Below, piece by piece: positions 1 to 6,936 of a stretch of 38,386 nt of DNA. The DNA comes from CAZRIT01 sp964600225. Lineage in GTDB: Bacteria > Bacillota > Clostridia > Christensenellales > CAG-138. A program made the translations under genes and the position numbers. The DNA is taken from contig CAZRIT010000011.1 in the NCBI GenBank assembly GCA_964600225.1, positions 1-38,386 on the forward strand, given 5' to 3'. The notes below the pieces were generated by a model. The model did no database searches. It was not told the origin of the DNA and saw only the letters and a list, made by a program, of their open reading frames with translations. The first letter of the stretch is position 1. Every line of letters begins with the position of its first letter.

Positions 1-1417
1 TATCGGGCGGTCGCTCAAGTTCATCTCCTACCATTTTCCCACGGTGGATATCACCGAAATTTGCGAAAACGTGCTCAAAACCCTCGTGCCCGACGAGCGC
101 GAGATCATCACCGGCAAGAACAAGGCGTTTTTCATGCGCGTGGCGCCGTACCGTTCCACCGAGAATAAGATTCTCGGATGCGTGATTACGCTGGTGGACG
201 TCACCATGCAAAAGCAGGGACAGGTGCAGCTTGCCAGCACCGAAAAGAAGCTCCTGATGGCGCAGGAGGTGGTTGAGGCCAAGAGCGATTATCTCTCCCG
301 CATCACGCACGAAATCCGCACGCCCATGGGCGCGCTGATCGGCCTTGCCAAGCTGACGCGCCAGCAGGCGGATAACAGGGAGCTGCTCATGGAAAATCTG
401 GATAAGATGACGGGCACCATCGAGTATATGGCCTCCATCGTAACGGATATTTCGGAGGCTTCCCGCGTGGAGCGGTCGCTGCTGGACGAGGTTGCGGAGC
501 CGTTCGCCCTGCGCGAGGTGATTGATAACGTGAGCACGCTGGTCAACGGCCGCGCCAAGGAGGCGGGGCTGGTGTTTGAAGCGTCGCTGGGGGATGATTT
601 TGCCCCGTGCTATCTGGGCAACAAGACCTCGCTGCAGCAGATACTGATCAACTTTTTAAACAACTCCATCAAGTATACACCCGCGGGCGGCGCCATATCG
701 CTCAAGGCCTATGAGGATGGCGAGGACGAACGGACGGGCAAGGTCACGCTGTGCTTTGTCATTTCCGATACGGGCATCGGCATCAAAAAGGACTTCATCG
801 ACCGCATATTCGAGCCGTTTACCAGGGAGGCGACGGGCGATAAAAACGAGGTGTCCAGCATGGGCCTGGGTCTGTCCATTGCCAACAACCTGATCAAATC
901 CATGGGCGGCGACGTGTCGGTGGAGAGCGAGGTTGGCAAGGGCAGCACCTTTACCATCCGCGTGCGGCTGGATCGATATCGGGCCAATCGTGATTTGCCC
1001 GTCGCGCCGAAGGACGAGGGCAAGAACCTGCAGGGCTGCAATATCCTGGTTGCCGAGGACAATGCCCTAAACCGCACCATCCTGTGCGCGCTGCTTGCCA
1101 GCGAGGGCATGACCTTTGTGGAAACGGTTGATGGCGAGGCCGCCGTCAAGGCGTTCGTGGATGCGCCCGAAAAAACCTTCCAATGCATCCTGATGGATAT
1201 GCGCATGCCCAAGCTCGATGGCATCCGCGCCACGGCCCTGATCCGCGATTCGGGCAAGGCGGACGCCAAGACCGTGCCGATCATCGGCGTATCCGCCAAC
1301 GGCTTTGCCGATGACGTCAAACAGGCGCGGCTTGCGGGTATCAACGAGTACACCACCAAGCCCATCGATAAAGAAAAGCTGTTTTCCGCCATGCGCGCCA
1401 TGATCAAGCGGGACTGA
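1..1417 (+). CDS. Hybrid sensor histidine kinase/response regulator (5' partial)
   Basis: The frame is open from base 2 to the TGA at 1415-1417, so the gene begins upstream of the window. An internal GTG at 44 is not a credible start because the PAS-like fold continues before it. Counting codons from base 2: PAS-like domain about 1-75, a helical linker, HisKA with phosphoacceptor His103 (motif THEIRTPM), HATPase_c with N-box Asn217/Asn221, DTGIG Asp256 and GLGLS Gly288, then a receiver domain with acidic pair Glu352/Asp353 and phosphoacceptor Asp399 (motif ILMDMRMP). By family knowledge it autophosphorylates and passes phosphate His to Asp. No membrane segment is visible in the present part, and no output domain follows the receiver. 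The stimulus is unknown. Confidence 0.93.
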   Translation, partial: IGRSLKFISYHFPTVDITEICENVLKTLVPDEREIITGKNKAFFMRVAPYRSTENKILGCVITLVDVTMQKQGQVQLASTEKKLLMAQEVVEAKSDYLSRITHEIRTPMGALIGLAKLTRQQADNRELLMENLDKMTGTIEYMASIVTDISEASRVERSLLDEVAEPFALREVIDNVSTLVNGRAKEAGLVFEASLGDDFAPCYLGNKTSLQQILINFLNNSIKYTPAGGAISLKAYEDGEDERTGKVTLCFVISDTGIGIKKDFIDRIFEPFTREATGDKNEVSSMGLGLSIANNLIKSMGGDVSVESEVGKGSTFTIRVRLDRYRANRDLPVAPKDEGKNLQGCNILVAEDNALNRTILCALLASEGMTFVETVDGEAAVKAFVDAPEKTFQCILMDMRMPKLDGIRATALIRDSGKADAKTVPIIGVSANGFADDVKQARLAGINEYTTKPIDKEKLFSAMRAMIKRD

Positions 1418-1479
1418 CCGAGGCGCGGTGCGATTGTTTGCGCGGCGTGCCTAACCAAGGCAAGAGGGGCAAGGTCTGC

Positions 1480-2859
1480 ATGAAGAAAGGATACATTATA
1501 TGGTTGGCAGCAGCCGTGGCGTTGGCCATGGTTGCCGCCTTGGGCTGTCGGGGCGCAAGCCCTGCGCCGCATGAACCCGTGGCGGCAGCGCCATCGGTCA
1601 GCGCGGCGCCCGCAGCCATCACGCAGGGCCAACCGCCCGCCGCAATCCCCTACGACGGCGTCTACCCGTGGCACGCGCCGTACGGGCGGGGCGTGGGGGC
1701 CATGCCCGGGCGCGTGGTGTGGGTGCACAACCCTGACGCGGTGGATTGGGACGGCGAGGACTGGTGGTGGCGCACGGACAACTTCGATGAAGCGGTCATG
1801 CTGCGCATGCTGAACGATGGCGTTGCGGCCCTTGGCGGAAGCGAAACGGCCGCGGACGGCTGGAACGCGCTGTTTGTCGCGCACAACGGCGGCAGCGGTT
1901 ATGCCGCGGGCCAACGGATTGCCATCAAGGCCAACATCAACGGCTCGGCGGTCAACGATGACGATACCTCGGGCGAAACGCGCATGAGCTATACCAACCC
2001 CGTGCTGCTCAAGGCGCTGCTGACGTCGCTGGTGACGCAATCGGGCGTCCGCCCGTCCGATATCACGGTGTACGATGTTTCCCGCCTGTTCCCCGATTAC
2101 ATGGTGGAACTGTGTACGGCGGGGGACTTGCAGGGCGTGCGCTTCATCGACCGCAACAGCGGCGTGGCGGATACCTCCGCGCCGATTCAATGGTCGCGGG
2201 CGTTTGGCGGCGCGGTCAACTACCTGCCAACCTGCGTGACCGAGGCGGCCTATATCATCAACCTTGCCAACCTCAAGGGGCACAGCTATGGCATCACGCT
2301 GTGCGCCAAGAACCACTTTGGCTCGTTTATCAACGGCAACGCCATGCGTCCGCCCGAGGGGGCGAACCTACACCAATGGCTGACCAAAAGCGAGATGGGC
2401 ATCTACAGCCCGCTGGTTGACCTGATGGTCAACAGGGAGCTTGGCGGCAAGACCGTGCTGTATATGCTCGACGCCATCCTCTGCGCGCCGTCCGAGGGCG
2501 CGTCGATGACGGGGGCGAACACCGCCTGGCGGCAGCCGCCCTTCCATGGAGACTATACGTCGAGCGTATTCCTGTCGCAGGACCCTGTGGCGATCGATTC
2601 CGTGGGCGCGGATATGCTGATGGACGAGCCGACCGTGACGGAATATAATGGGGCGCTCAACGGCAACCCGACGGTGGAGAACTATCTGCACGAAGCGGGG
2701 CTGATCGGCGCCGCGCCGTCGGGAACGGGCTATACGGATGGCTTTGGGCAGGCGATTGCCTGCCCGGGCGTGCATGAGCACCGGAACAACGCCCGTGATA
2801 AGCAGTACGGCCGCAACCTTGGCAACGCCGAGGGGATTGAATTGATCTATATCCGTTAG
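1480..2859 (+). CDS. DUF362 domain-containing lipoprotein-like protein
   Basis: 459 residues from ATG 1480. An in-frame upstream start at 1438 would add 14 hydrophilic residues before the signal sequence, so 1480 (with AGAGGGG about 10 bases upstream) is preferred. Lys2-Lys3 is followed by a hydrophobic segment and Cys23 in ALGC, an imperfect lipobox, so the protein is probably exported and perhaps lipid-anchored. The body carries the DUF362 signature around INLANLKGHSYG and CAKNHFGSF, followed by an aspartate-rich C-terminal half (SQDPVAIDSVGADML). It lacks the ferredoxin CxxC clusters found in some DUF362 proteins. Biochemical function of the family is not established. It begins 62 bases after the kinase with no terminator between, so co-transcription is possible. 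Confidence 0.85.
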   Translation: MKKGYIIWLAAAVALAMVAALGCRGASPAPHEPVAAAPSVSAAPAAITQGQPPAAIPYDGVYPWHAPYGRGVGAMPGRVVWVHNPDAVDWDGEDWWWRTDNFDEAVMLRMLNDGVAALGGSETAADGWNALFVAHNGGSGYAAGQRIAIKANINGSAVNDDDTSGETRMSYTNPVLLKALLTSLVTQSGVRPSDITVYDVSRLFPDYMVELCTAGDLQGVRFIDRNSGVADTSAPIQWSRAFGGAVNYLPTCVTEAAYIINLANLKGHSYGITLCAKNHFGSFINGNAMRPPEGANLHQWLTKSEMGIYSPLVDLMVNRELGGKTVLYMLDAILCAPSEGASMTGANTAWRQPPFHGDYTSSVFLSQDPVAIDSVGADMLMDEPTVTEYNGALNGNPTVENYLHEAGLIGAAPSGTGYTDGFGQAIACPGVHEHRNNARDKQYGRNLGNAEGIELIYIR

Positions 2860-2943
2860 CGTGGCGGACGGGTTTTTGACGGCGGAGGCCATAGAATCCT
2901 TGCCGAGGTGGTACAATAAGTAAAAGGCGTAAGGAGGAAGGGC

Positions 2944-3393
2944 ATGAAAACGGCTGTCATCTATTGTTCCAAGCATCAGGGGAATACCAAAAAGCTGCTG
3001 GATGCGATACGGGCCAAGTATCCCGTGGATGTGTACAACGCATTGGACGTTTCGACGGTGGATTTAACCGCATACGACCTGATCGGCTTTGCCTCGGGAG
3101 TCTATTACGAGCGGATTCACCCAAGCGTTCTCAAGCTTGCAAAGCGCTGCCTGCCAAGCGGTAAACAGGTGTTTTTTATGTTCACATGCGGTTCGTCCGA
3201 CAACCGCTACGTCAAGCCGCTTATGAGGATCGCGGAGGAAAGAAACGCAACGGTGCTGGGCGTCTACTCGTGCCCGGGCTACTATCGGTTGGGCTTTTTG
3301 AAGCTGTTCGGCATCGAAGGGAAAAGGCAGGGGCACCCCACGCAGCAGGAAATCGAAGGCGCGGTGCGCTTTTTTGAAGGTTTGCAAGGGTAA
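2944..3393 (+). CDS. Flavodoxin family protein
   Basis: 149 residues, ATG 2944 with AAGGAGG seven to nine bases upstream. The N-terminus IYCSKHQGNTKKL is the flavodoxin phosphate-binding loop for FMN (residues about 7-19), followed by the alternating beta/alpha pattern of a flavodoxin fold, with GFASGVYYE and FTCGSSD as the later FMN-contact loops. Length is that of a short-chain flavodoxin. It probably works as a cytoplasmic FMN electron carrier or protoporphyrinogen-oxidase-like (HemG type) protein, but the partner cannot be told. It stands alone after the DUF362 gene, 84 bases downstream. Confidence 0.85.
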   Translation: MKTAVIYCSKHQGNTKKLLDAIRAKYPVDVYNALDVSTVDLTAYDLIGFASGVYYERIHPSVLKLAKRCLPSGKQVFFMFTCGSSDNRYVKPLMRIAEERNATVLGVYSCPGYYRLGFLKLFGIEGKRQGHPTQQEIEGAVRFFEGLQG

Positions 3394-3471
3394 GGCGTAG
3401 GGGTTCGGATTTGCACGGTATACTTAGCCTGCATGATAAAACACCTCGCTATATCCGCGCGGACGGTTCGG

Positions 3472-3711
3472 CTATTCCTCAAAGGAGAATTCGTTCAGCG
3501 CGGGAAAATCGAGGAACTCGGCAAGGGTCATGTTCAGGCCGTTTGCAATGTGGTGGATGGTGGTCATCCGAGGATCCTTTGTAATGCCGCGTACAATGTT
3601 GTCGATGGTGGATTGGTTCAGCCCGCACATCTTTGCCAGCCTGTTATAGGCAATGCCGCGCTTTTTGCAGAGCGTGGATATCCGCATTACAATGATTTCC
3701 GAATAGGTCAC
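3472..3711 (-). CDS. Mini XRE-family helix-turn-helix regulator
   Basis: 79 residues. The start is GTG at 3711 with AGGAGG five bases upstream on the minus strand. The whole protein is one HTH_3 domain: the helix-turn-helix spans about residues 21-41 (YNRLAKMCGLNQSTIDNIVRG) and the tail ends LDFPALNEFSFEE, a C-terminus typical of a widespread family of small clostridial XRE regulators. It has no ligand or oligomerisation domain beyond the HTH core. It is divergent from the Spo0A-C-like ORF at 3849, and a perfect 16-base palindrome lies between them, so autoregulation is likely (inference). It is a distant paralogue of the regulator at 4000-4242. Confidence 0.88.
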   Translation of the reverse strand: MTYSEIIVMRISTLCKKRGIAYNRLAKMCGLNQSTIDNIVRGITKDPRMTTIHHIANGLNMTLAEFLDFPALNEFSFEE

Positions 3712-3775
3712 AGCAGCCTCCTGCCTGAATATGGGTTATTTCTGCTTTCATGATAAAAAAGAAAACAGGCAGATT

Positions 3776-3791
3776 AACCCGAATTCGGGTT
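3776..3791. promoter_or_regulatory. Perfect 16-base palindrome, candidate operator
   Basis: AACCCGAATTCGGGTT reads the same on both strands. It overlaps the first bases of the -35 box of the plus-strand promoter at 3790-3819 and lies upstream of the minus-strand regulator start at 3711. GGGTT or GGGTA half-site-like words also occur at 3733-3737 and 3830-3834. It is suited to a dimeric XRE repressor; binding is inferred. Confidence 0.55.
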
Positions 3792-3819
3792 GACATGGGA
3801 TATTGTTTGCGCCTATGAT
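3790..3819 (+). promoter_or_regulatory. Sigma-A type promoter of the Spo0A-C-like ORF
   Basis: TTGACA at 3790-3795 and TATGAT at 3814-3819 with an 18-base spacer. The next gene starts at 3849 behind GGAGG at 3838-3842. The -35 box is consensus and overlaps the palindrome at 3776-3791. Confidence 0.7.
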
Positions 3820-3848
3820 TACCTATATACGGGTAACGGAGGCATATT

Positions 3849-4088
3849 ATGGAGATGGTCATCCATGCGGTCATTCAGCGCATTGCACAACAGGAGGGCG
3901 TATCCGAGCAGGCGGTGCTCGATGAAATGCAAAAGGCGATTGACGAGGGATACAACAATCCCGATCCTGCCGCACAGGCGTATTGGGCGGCCATGCCCGC
4001 TATTGAATCTCCTGCTCCAAAGCGTCAAAATCCGACGTATCAAAGAACGTGCCGAGCGTCACGCCCAGCCCGTCGCACAGCTTTTTGA
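3849..4088 (+). CDS. Spo0A C-terminal-like small protein with aberrant C-terminus
   Basis: 79 residues, ATG 3849 with GGAGG and a good promoter upstream, so it is probably expressed. Residues 1-50 (for example IAQQEGVSEQAVLDEMQKAI and a PDPAAQAYW segment) resemble small clostridial proteins annotated as Spo0A C-terminal-domain-like. From about Ala51 the family pattern is lost, and residues 51-79 are simply the antisense reading of the 3' end of the regulator at 4000-4242. The two genes are convergent and overlap by 89 bases. I infer that the original 3' end was lost when the downstream gene was juxtaposed. Function is unknown: related proteins are too short to be a response regulator. It may be a remnant. 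Confidence 0.6.
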   Translation: MEMVIHAVIQRIAQQEGVSEQAVLDEMQKAIDEGYNNPDPAAQAYWAAMPAIESPAPKRQNPTYQRTCRASRPARRTAF

Positions 4089-4242
4089 TGGTGACAATGG
4101 AAATATCGCGGCGGCTTGCATCCAGCATGCTGTACACCGTGGAGGGAGTCACGCCCGACCGCGTTGCCAGTTCGTTGGGCTTAATATGCTGTTGTTTGCA
4201 CAGCTCCAAGAACCGCCCGACTACCGCTTCCTTTACCTGCAT
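4000..4242 (-). CDS. Mini XRE-family helix-turn-helix regulator
   Basis: 80 residues from ATG 4242, behind GAGGTGG six bases away on the minus strand. A longer reading from 4359 runs through the promoter region and is rejected. The HTH spans about residues 21-41 (KPNELATRSGVTPSTVYSML), followed by a four-helix HTH_3 core and a short acidic tail (DFDALEQEIQ). It shares architecture and length with the regulator at 3472-3711. It is divergent from the MBOAT gene at 4339, and the near-perfect palindrome at 4278-4301 sits between them over its probable promoter (TATTAT -10 at 4274-4269). It likely represses itself and perhaps the acyltransferase operon; this is inference from layout. Confidence 0.85.
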   Translation of the reverse strand: MQVKEAVVGRFLELCKQQHIKPNELATRSGVTPSTVYSMLDASRRDISIVTIKKLCDGLGVTLGTFFDTSDFDALEQEIQ

Positions 4243-4277
4243 TGCTGTCCACCTCGGCAAAAGCGTACATAATACTG

Positions 4278-4301
4278 CGCACATGCGTATACGCGTGTGC
4301 G
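4278..4301. promoter_or_regulatory. 24-base near-perfect palindrome between divergent genes, candidate operator
   Basis: Two 12-base arms centred between 4289 and 4290 (left arm CGCACATGCGTA) with 11 of 12 pairs matching. It covers the spacer and -35 region of the regulator promoter on the minus strand and lies 26 bases upstream of the MBOAT -10 box, so one bound dimer could affect both directions. Binding by the adjacent XRE protein is inferred. Confidence 0.55.
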
Positions 4302-4323
4302 TATATTTTGGGGCATATCTCGG

Positions 4324-4332
4324 TGCTATACT
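4324..4332 (+). promoter_or_regulatory. Extended -10 element of the MBOAT gene
   Basis: TGCTATACT: the TGn motif plus TATACT hexamer (4327-4332). No convincing -35 is present 17 bases upstream (TATTTT). A start site seven bases downstream would fall on A of the ATG at 4339, predicting a leaderless mRNA. Confidence 0.45.
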
Positions 4333-4338
4333 ATGCTT

Positions 4339-5802
4339 ATGCTGTTTAATTCTTGGCAATTTGCGATATTTTTCCCAATTGTTTTTCTAGCATACTTTGC
4401 GTTACCGCATAGGTATCGCTGGATGATGCTGCTTGCGGCCAGCTATTACTTTTATATGAGCTGGAATCCCGAGCTGATTGTGCTGATTGTCGGCACAACG
4501 CTGATGACCTATGGCTGCGCGCGGTGGATATCGCGCTGCAAAACGCCCAAGGGAAGGAAACGCGCGCTGGCGCTCGGTGTGACGGGGCCGCTGCTGGTAC
4601 TGTTCTTTTTTAAGTATTTCAATTTCTTCAGCACGCAGGTTACGGCGATGCTAAGGGCGTTTTCGTTGCCTGTTTCGGATGCGACGCTGCGCGTGATCCT
4701 GCCGGTTGGCATTTCGTTTTATACCTTTCAGGCGCTCAGCTATGTGATCGACGTATACCGTGGCACCATTCCCGCACAGACGCATCTGGGTTACTATGCG
4801 CTGTATATCTCGTTCTTTCCCCAGCTTGTGGCGGGGCCGATCGAGCGCTCTTCCAACCTGATGCCGCAGTTTTTTGAGGAACACACCTTCCGTTATGAGG
4901 ACGGCGTTTCCGGCTTGCAGATGATCGGGTGGGGCCTGTTTAAAAAAATCCTGGTGGCGGATACGCTGGCCACGCATGTGAATCTTGTCTATAACGGCCT
5001 CGCTGCGCAAACGGGGCTGTCGCTCATTGTTGCGACGGTGCTGGCCGCCATCCAGATCTACTGCGACTTTTCGGGGTATTCGGATATCGCCATCGGCACG
5101 GCGCGCATGCTGGGCTTCCGTCTGATGAAGAACTTTGACAGCCCCTATCTGGCACGCTCGGTGCGGGAGTTCTGGCGGCGGTGGCATATTTCGCTGTCCA
5201 CCTGGTTTACTGACTATATCTACATCCCGCTGGGGGGCAATCGGGTCAGCGTGCCGCGGCATTGCCTGAACCTGCTGATTACGTTTTTGATCAGCGGACT
5301 GTGGCATGGCGCCAATTGGACGTTTGTGCTGTGGGGCGCGCTGCACGGGGTATATTTGGTGATCGGCGCATTGACGCGGCCGCTGCGGGATCGGGTCTGC
5401 GCGGCGCTCCGCTTTGATCGGAATGCGTGGTATGGCGTTGTGCTCGGCACGGCGTTTACGTTTACGCTGGTCTGCATTGGCTGGGTGCTGTTTCGTGCCA
5501 ACACGCTTTCGGATGCGGCATACATATTCTCGCACTGCTTCGATGGCATCGGCAACATCGGCGCGTATTTGAAGGGCGGTTATATCGGCGCGGGCGTGGA
5601 TCGGCACGCGTTTGCCAGGATCGTGTTCTATCTGGCGCTGCTGGCATGGTTTGATATTGCCAAATGTAAATTTGACCCGATGGCGCGTCTGTCGGCCGCC
5701 AAGCCAATCGTTCGATGGACGGTGTATGTGCTGTTTATCTGCATGATGGCGATCATGTCCGACAAGGGGATTGCGGCGCGGTTCATCTATTTTCAATTTT
5801 AG
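4339..5802 (+). CDS. MBOAT family O-acyltransferase (AlgI/PatA/DltB-like)
   Basis: 487 residues from ATG 4339 (MLFNSWQFAIFF, the usual N-terminus of this family). ATG 4333 and GTG 4297 are in frame but add atypical residues, and none of the starts has a real Shine-Dalgarno. Many hydrophobic segments indicate a polytopic inner-membrane enzyme. The core motif SGLWHGANWTF contains His323, equivalent to the catalytic His of AlgI, preceded by REFWRRWHISLSTWFTDYIY. By family knowledge it moves an acyl (usually acetyl) group across the membrane onto a partner or a surface glycan. The next gene, 18 bases on, encodes an SGNH partner, the normal two-gene arrangement. The substrate cannot be deduced: no polysaccharide genes are adjacent. 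Confidence 0.93.
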   Translation: MLFNSWQFAIFFPIVFLAYFALPHRYRWMMLLAASYYFYMSWNPELIVLIVGTTLMTYGCARWISRCKTPKGRKRALALGVTGPLLVLFFFKYFNFFSTQVTAMLRAFSLPVSDATLRVILPVGISFYTFQALSYVIDVYRGTIPAQTHLGYYALYISFFPQLVAGPIERSSNLMPQFFEEHTFRYEDGVSGLQMIGWGLFKKILVADTLATHVNLVYNGLAAQTGLSLIVATVLAAIQIYCDFSGYSDIAIGTARMLGFRLMKNFDSPYLARSVREFWRRWHISLSTWFTDYIYIPLGGNRVSVPRHCLNLLITFLISGLWHGANWTFVLWGALHGVYLVIGALTRPLRDRVCAALRFDRNAWYGVVLGTAFTFTLVCIGWVLFRANTLSDAAYIFSHCFDGIGNIGAYLKGGYIGAGVDRHAFARIVFYLALLAWFDIAKCKFDPMARLSAAKPIVRWTVYVLFICMMAIMSDKGIAARFIYFQF

Positions 5803-5820
5803 GTTGGGTTGGAACGGCTT

Positions 5821-6789
5821 ATGAAACGCTTTTTACGGAATGTCCTGTTGCTTGCCCTCGTGTGCTGCCTACTGCTGATGACGCTGAGCGAGCTGTACCT
5901 TGTGACGCTGCGCACGGATTATCAGCGTTACAAGGATTCCACCCTGCGGTTGAAAGATATGCCTTACGACATCGATGTGGCGTCGTTCGGCTCGAGCCAT
6001 GCGGGCAACGCGTTTCAGGGGCAGCGCTACCATGACGGGGTGCTGTATGCGATGAGTTTGGCATTGCAAACGCCCGAATTGGACTATGCCATGTACCGAC
6101 ATTTTCGGGATCATTTTTCGGATGACGCCACGGTAGTGATTACGCTTTCAACCTTTTCGCTGTACTGGCAGCCAACGTTTGCGGAGTATTGCGAAAACAT
6201 CAAGCGCTACTGCTTGTTCCTGCCGTTTTCCTGCCTTCCTTCGGCCAAAGCAAAGTTCTACAGACTGTTTCGCATATGCGATTTTCAGGCCTCTGACGTG
6301 AGGGATTATTTTGCAAACAAGCAGCCGGGAACGCCGCCATCGGCGGAATCGAGCAGTGTAGCCACGCGCTTTACCGCCGATGAGTTGGCACAGGTCGGCA
6401 GGGCGCGCAGCCAAACGCACCTGGACATGTGCGCGAGCAGCCCCGACGGCAAGGTGTCCCGCGCGATGGACCGTGCGCTGACTGCGATGCTGACCGATTG
6501 TGCCGAGCACGGGTATCGGGTGATCCTTGTGACGACTCCCTATCTGGATGAGTACAACCGCTGCCTCCCGCAGGAACTGCTGGATCGTTTTTCGCGGGAT
6601 GCCAATGCGTATGCGGATGCGTTTGGCGTGCCGTATCTGGACTATTCGCATGATGAACGGTTTACGCATGCGCCCGAGCTGTTTATTGATGCCGATCACT
6701 TAACAAGCGAGGGTTCGGAGATTTTCAAGCAGATCGTGTTCGCCGATGCGGACGCGTTTTACGCCCAAAAAGCCGGCGGGGCGAAATAG
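5821..6789 (+). CDS. SGNH/GDSL-type esterase-like membrane-anchored partner of MBOAT
   Basis: 322 residues from ATG 5821; a TTG at 5809 adds only four residues. One N-terminal membrane segment (about residues 5-25) anchors an extracytoplasmic domain. Block I is GSSH at 57-60 with the nucleophile Ser58 or Ser59, and block V is DADH at 290-293 with Asp290 and His293, so a Ser-His-Asp triad can be assembled. This resembles the AlgJ/AlgX, PatB or DltD-type proteins that take the acyl group delivered by an MBOAT and place it on a polymer. It lies 18 bases after the MBOAT gene and ends at a strong terminator, so the two form a dedicated operon. Overall sequence is diverged, and the acceptor is unknown. 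Confidence 0.8.
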   Translation: MKRFLRNVLLLALVCCLLLMTLSELYLVTLRTDYQRYKDSTLRLKDMPYDIDVASFGSSHAGNAFQGQRYHDGVLYAMSLALQTPELDYAMYRHFRDHFSDDATVVITLSTFSLYWQPTFAEYCENIKRYCLFLPFSCLPSAKAKFYRLFRICDFQASDVRDYFANKQPGTPPSAESSSVATRFTADELAQVGRARSQTHLDMCASSPDGKVSRAMDRALTAMLTDCAEHGYRVILVTTPYLDEYNRCLPQELLDRFSRDANAYADAFGVPYLDYSHDERFTHAPELFIDADHLTSEGSEIFKQIVFADADAFYAQKAGGAK

Positions 6790-6802
6790 AACATTAAACT
6801 GA

Positions 6803-6835
6803 CAGGGCGCATCCGTACGGATGCGCCCTGTTTCG
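6803..6835 (+). terminator. Intrinsic terminator after the O-acyltransferase operon
   Basis: Perfect 13-base arms 6803-6815 (CAGGGCGCATCCG) and 6818-6830 with a TA centre, followed by TTTCG. The stem is very strong but the T tract is short. It separates the MBOAT operon from the ArsR-CPBP operon. Confidence 0.75.
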
Positions 6836-6866
6836 TGATGCCGATGAGGATACTTCCAAAAACCAC

Positions 6867-6895
6867 TTGACAGGCGGCGTATGCAGTATTATTAT
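6867..6895 (+). promoter_or_regulatory. Promoter of the ArsR-CPBP operon
   Basis: TTGACA at 6867-6872, a 17-base spacer and TATTAT at 6890-6895. The -10 box lies inside the left arm of the palindrome at 6886-6913, so repressor binding would occlude RNA polymerase. Confidence 0.8.
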
Positions 6896-6913
6896 CATAA
6901 ATGATAATAATAC
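6886..6913. promoter_or_regulatory. Perfect 28-base palindrome over the -10 box, candidate operator
   Basis: Arms 6886-6898 (GTATTATTATCAT) and 6901-6913 are exact reverse complements around AA. It is AT-rich in a GC-rich genome and covers the -10 and transcription start. The adjacent winged-helix protein is the obvious candidate ligand (inference). The sequence also recalls AT-rich metal-sensor boxes, but that is only a resemblance. Confidence 0.7.
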
Positions 6914-6936
6914 CAATATTGATATAGGAGGCGTGC

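Noticed and set aside
709..2316. 535-residue open frame on the minus strand
   Set aside because: Antisense of the kinase and DUF362 genes; low-complexity His/Arg-rich composition is typical of GC-rich shadow frames, and it has no start site.
4297..4338. GTG 4297 as start of the MBOAT gene
   Set aside because: It would sit inside the operator palindrome, lacks a ribosome-binding site and adds residues not seen in the family.
6886..6913. Reading the AT-rich palindrome as a Fur or Zur box
   Set aside because: It is a simple 13-2-13 dyad next to a non-Fur regulator; similarity to metal boxes is only in AT content and GATAAT words.
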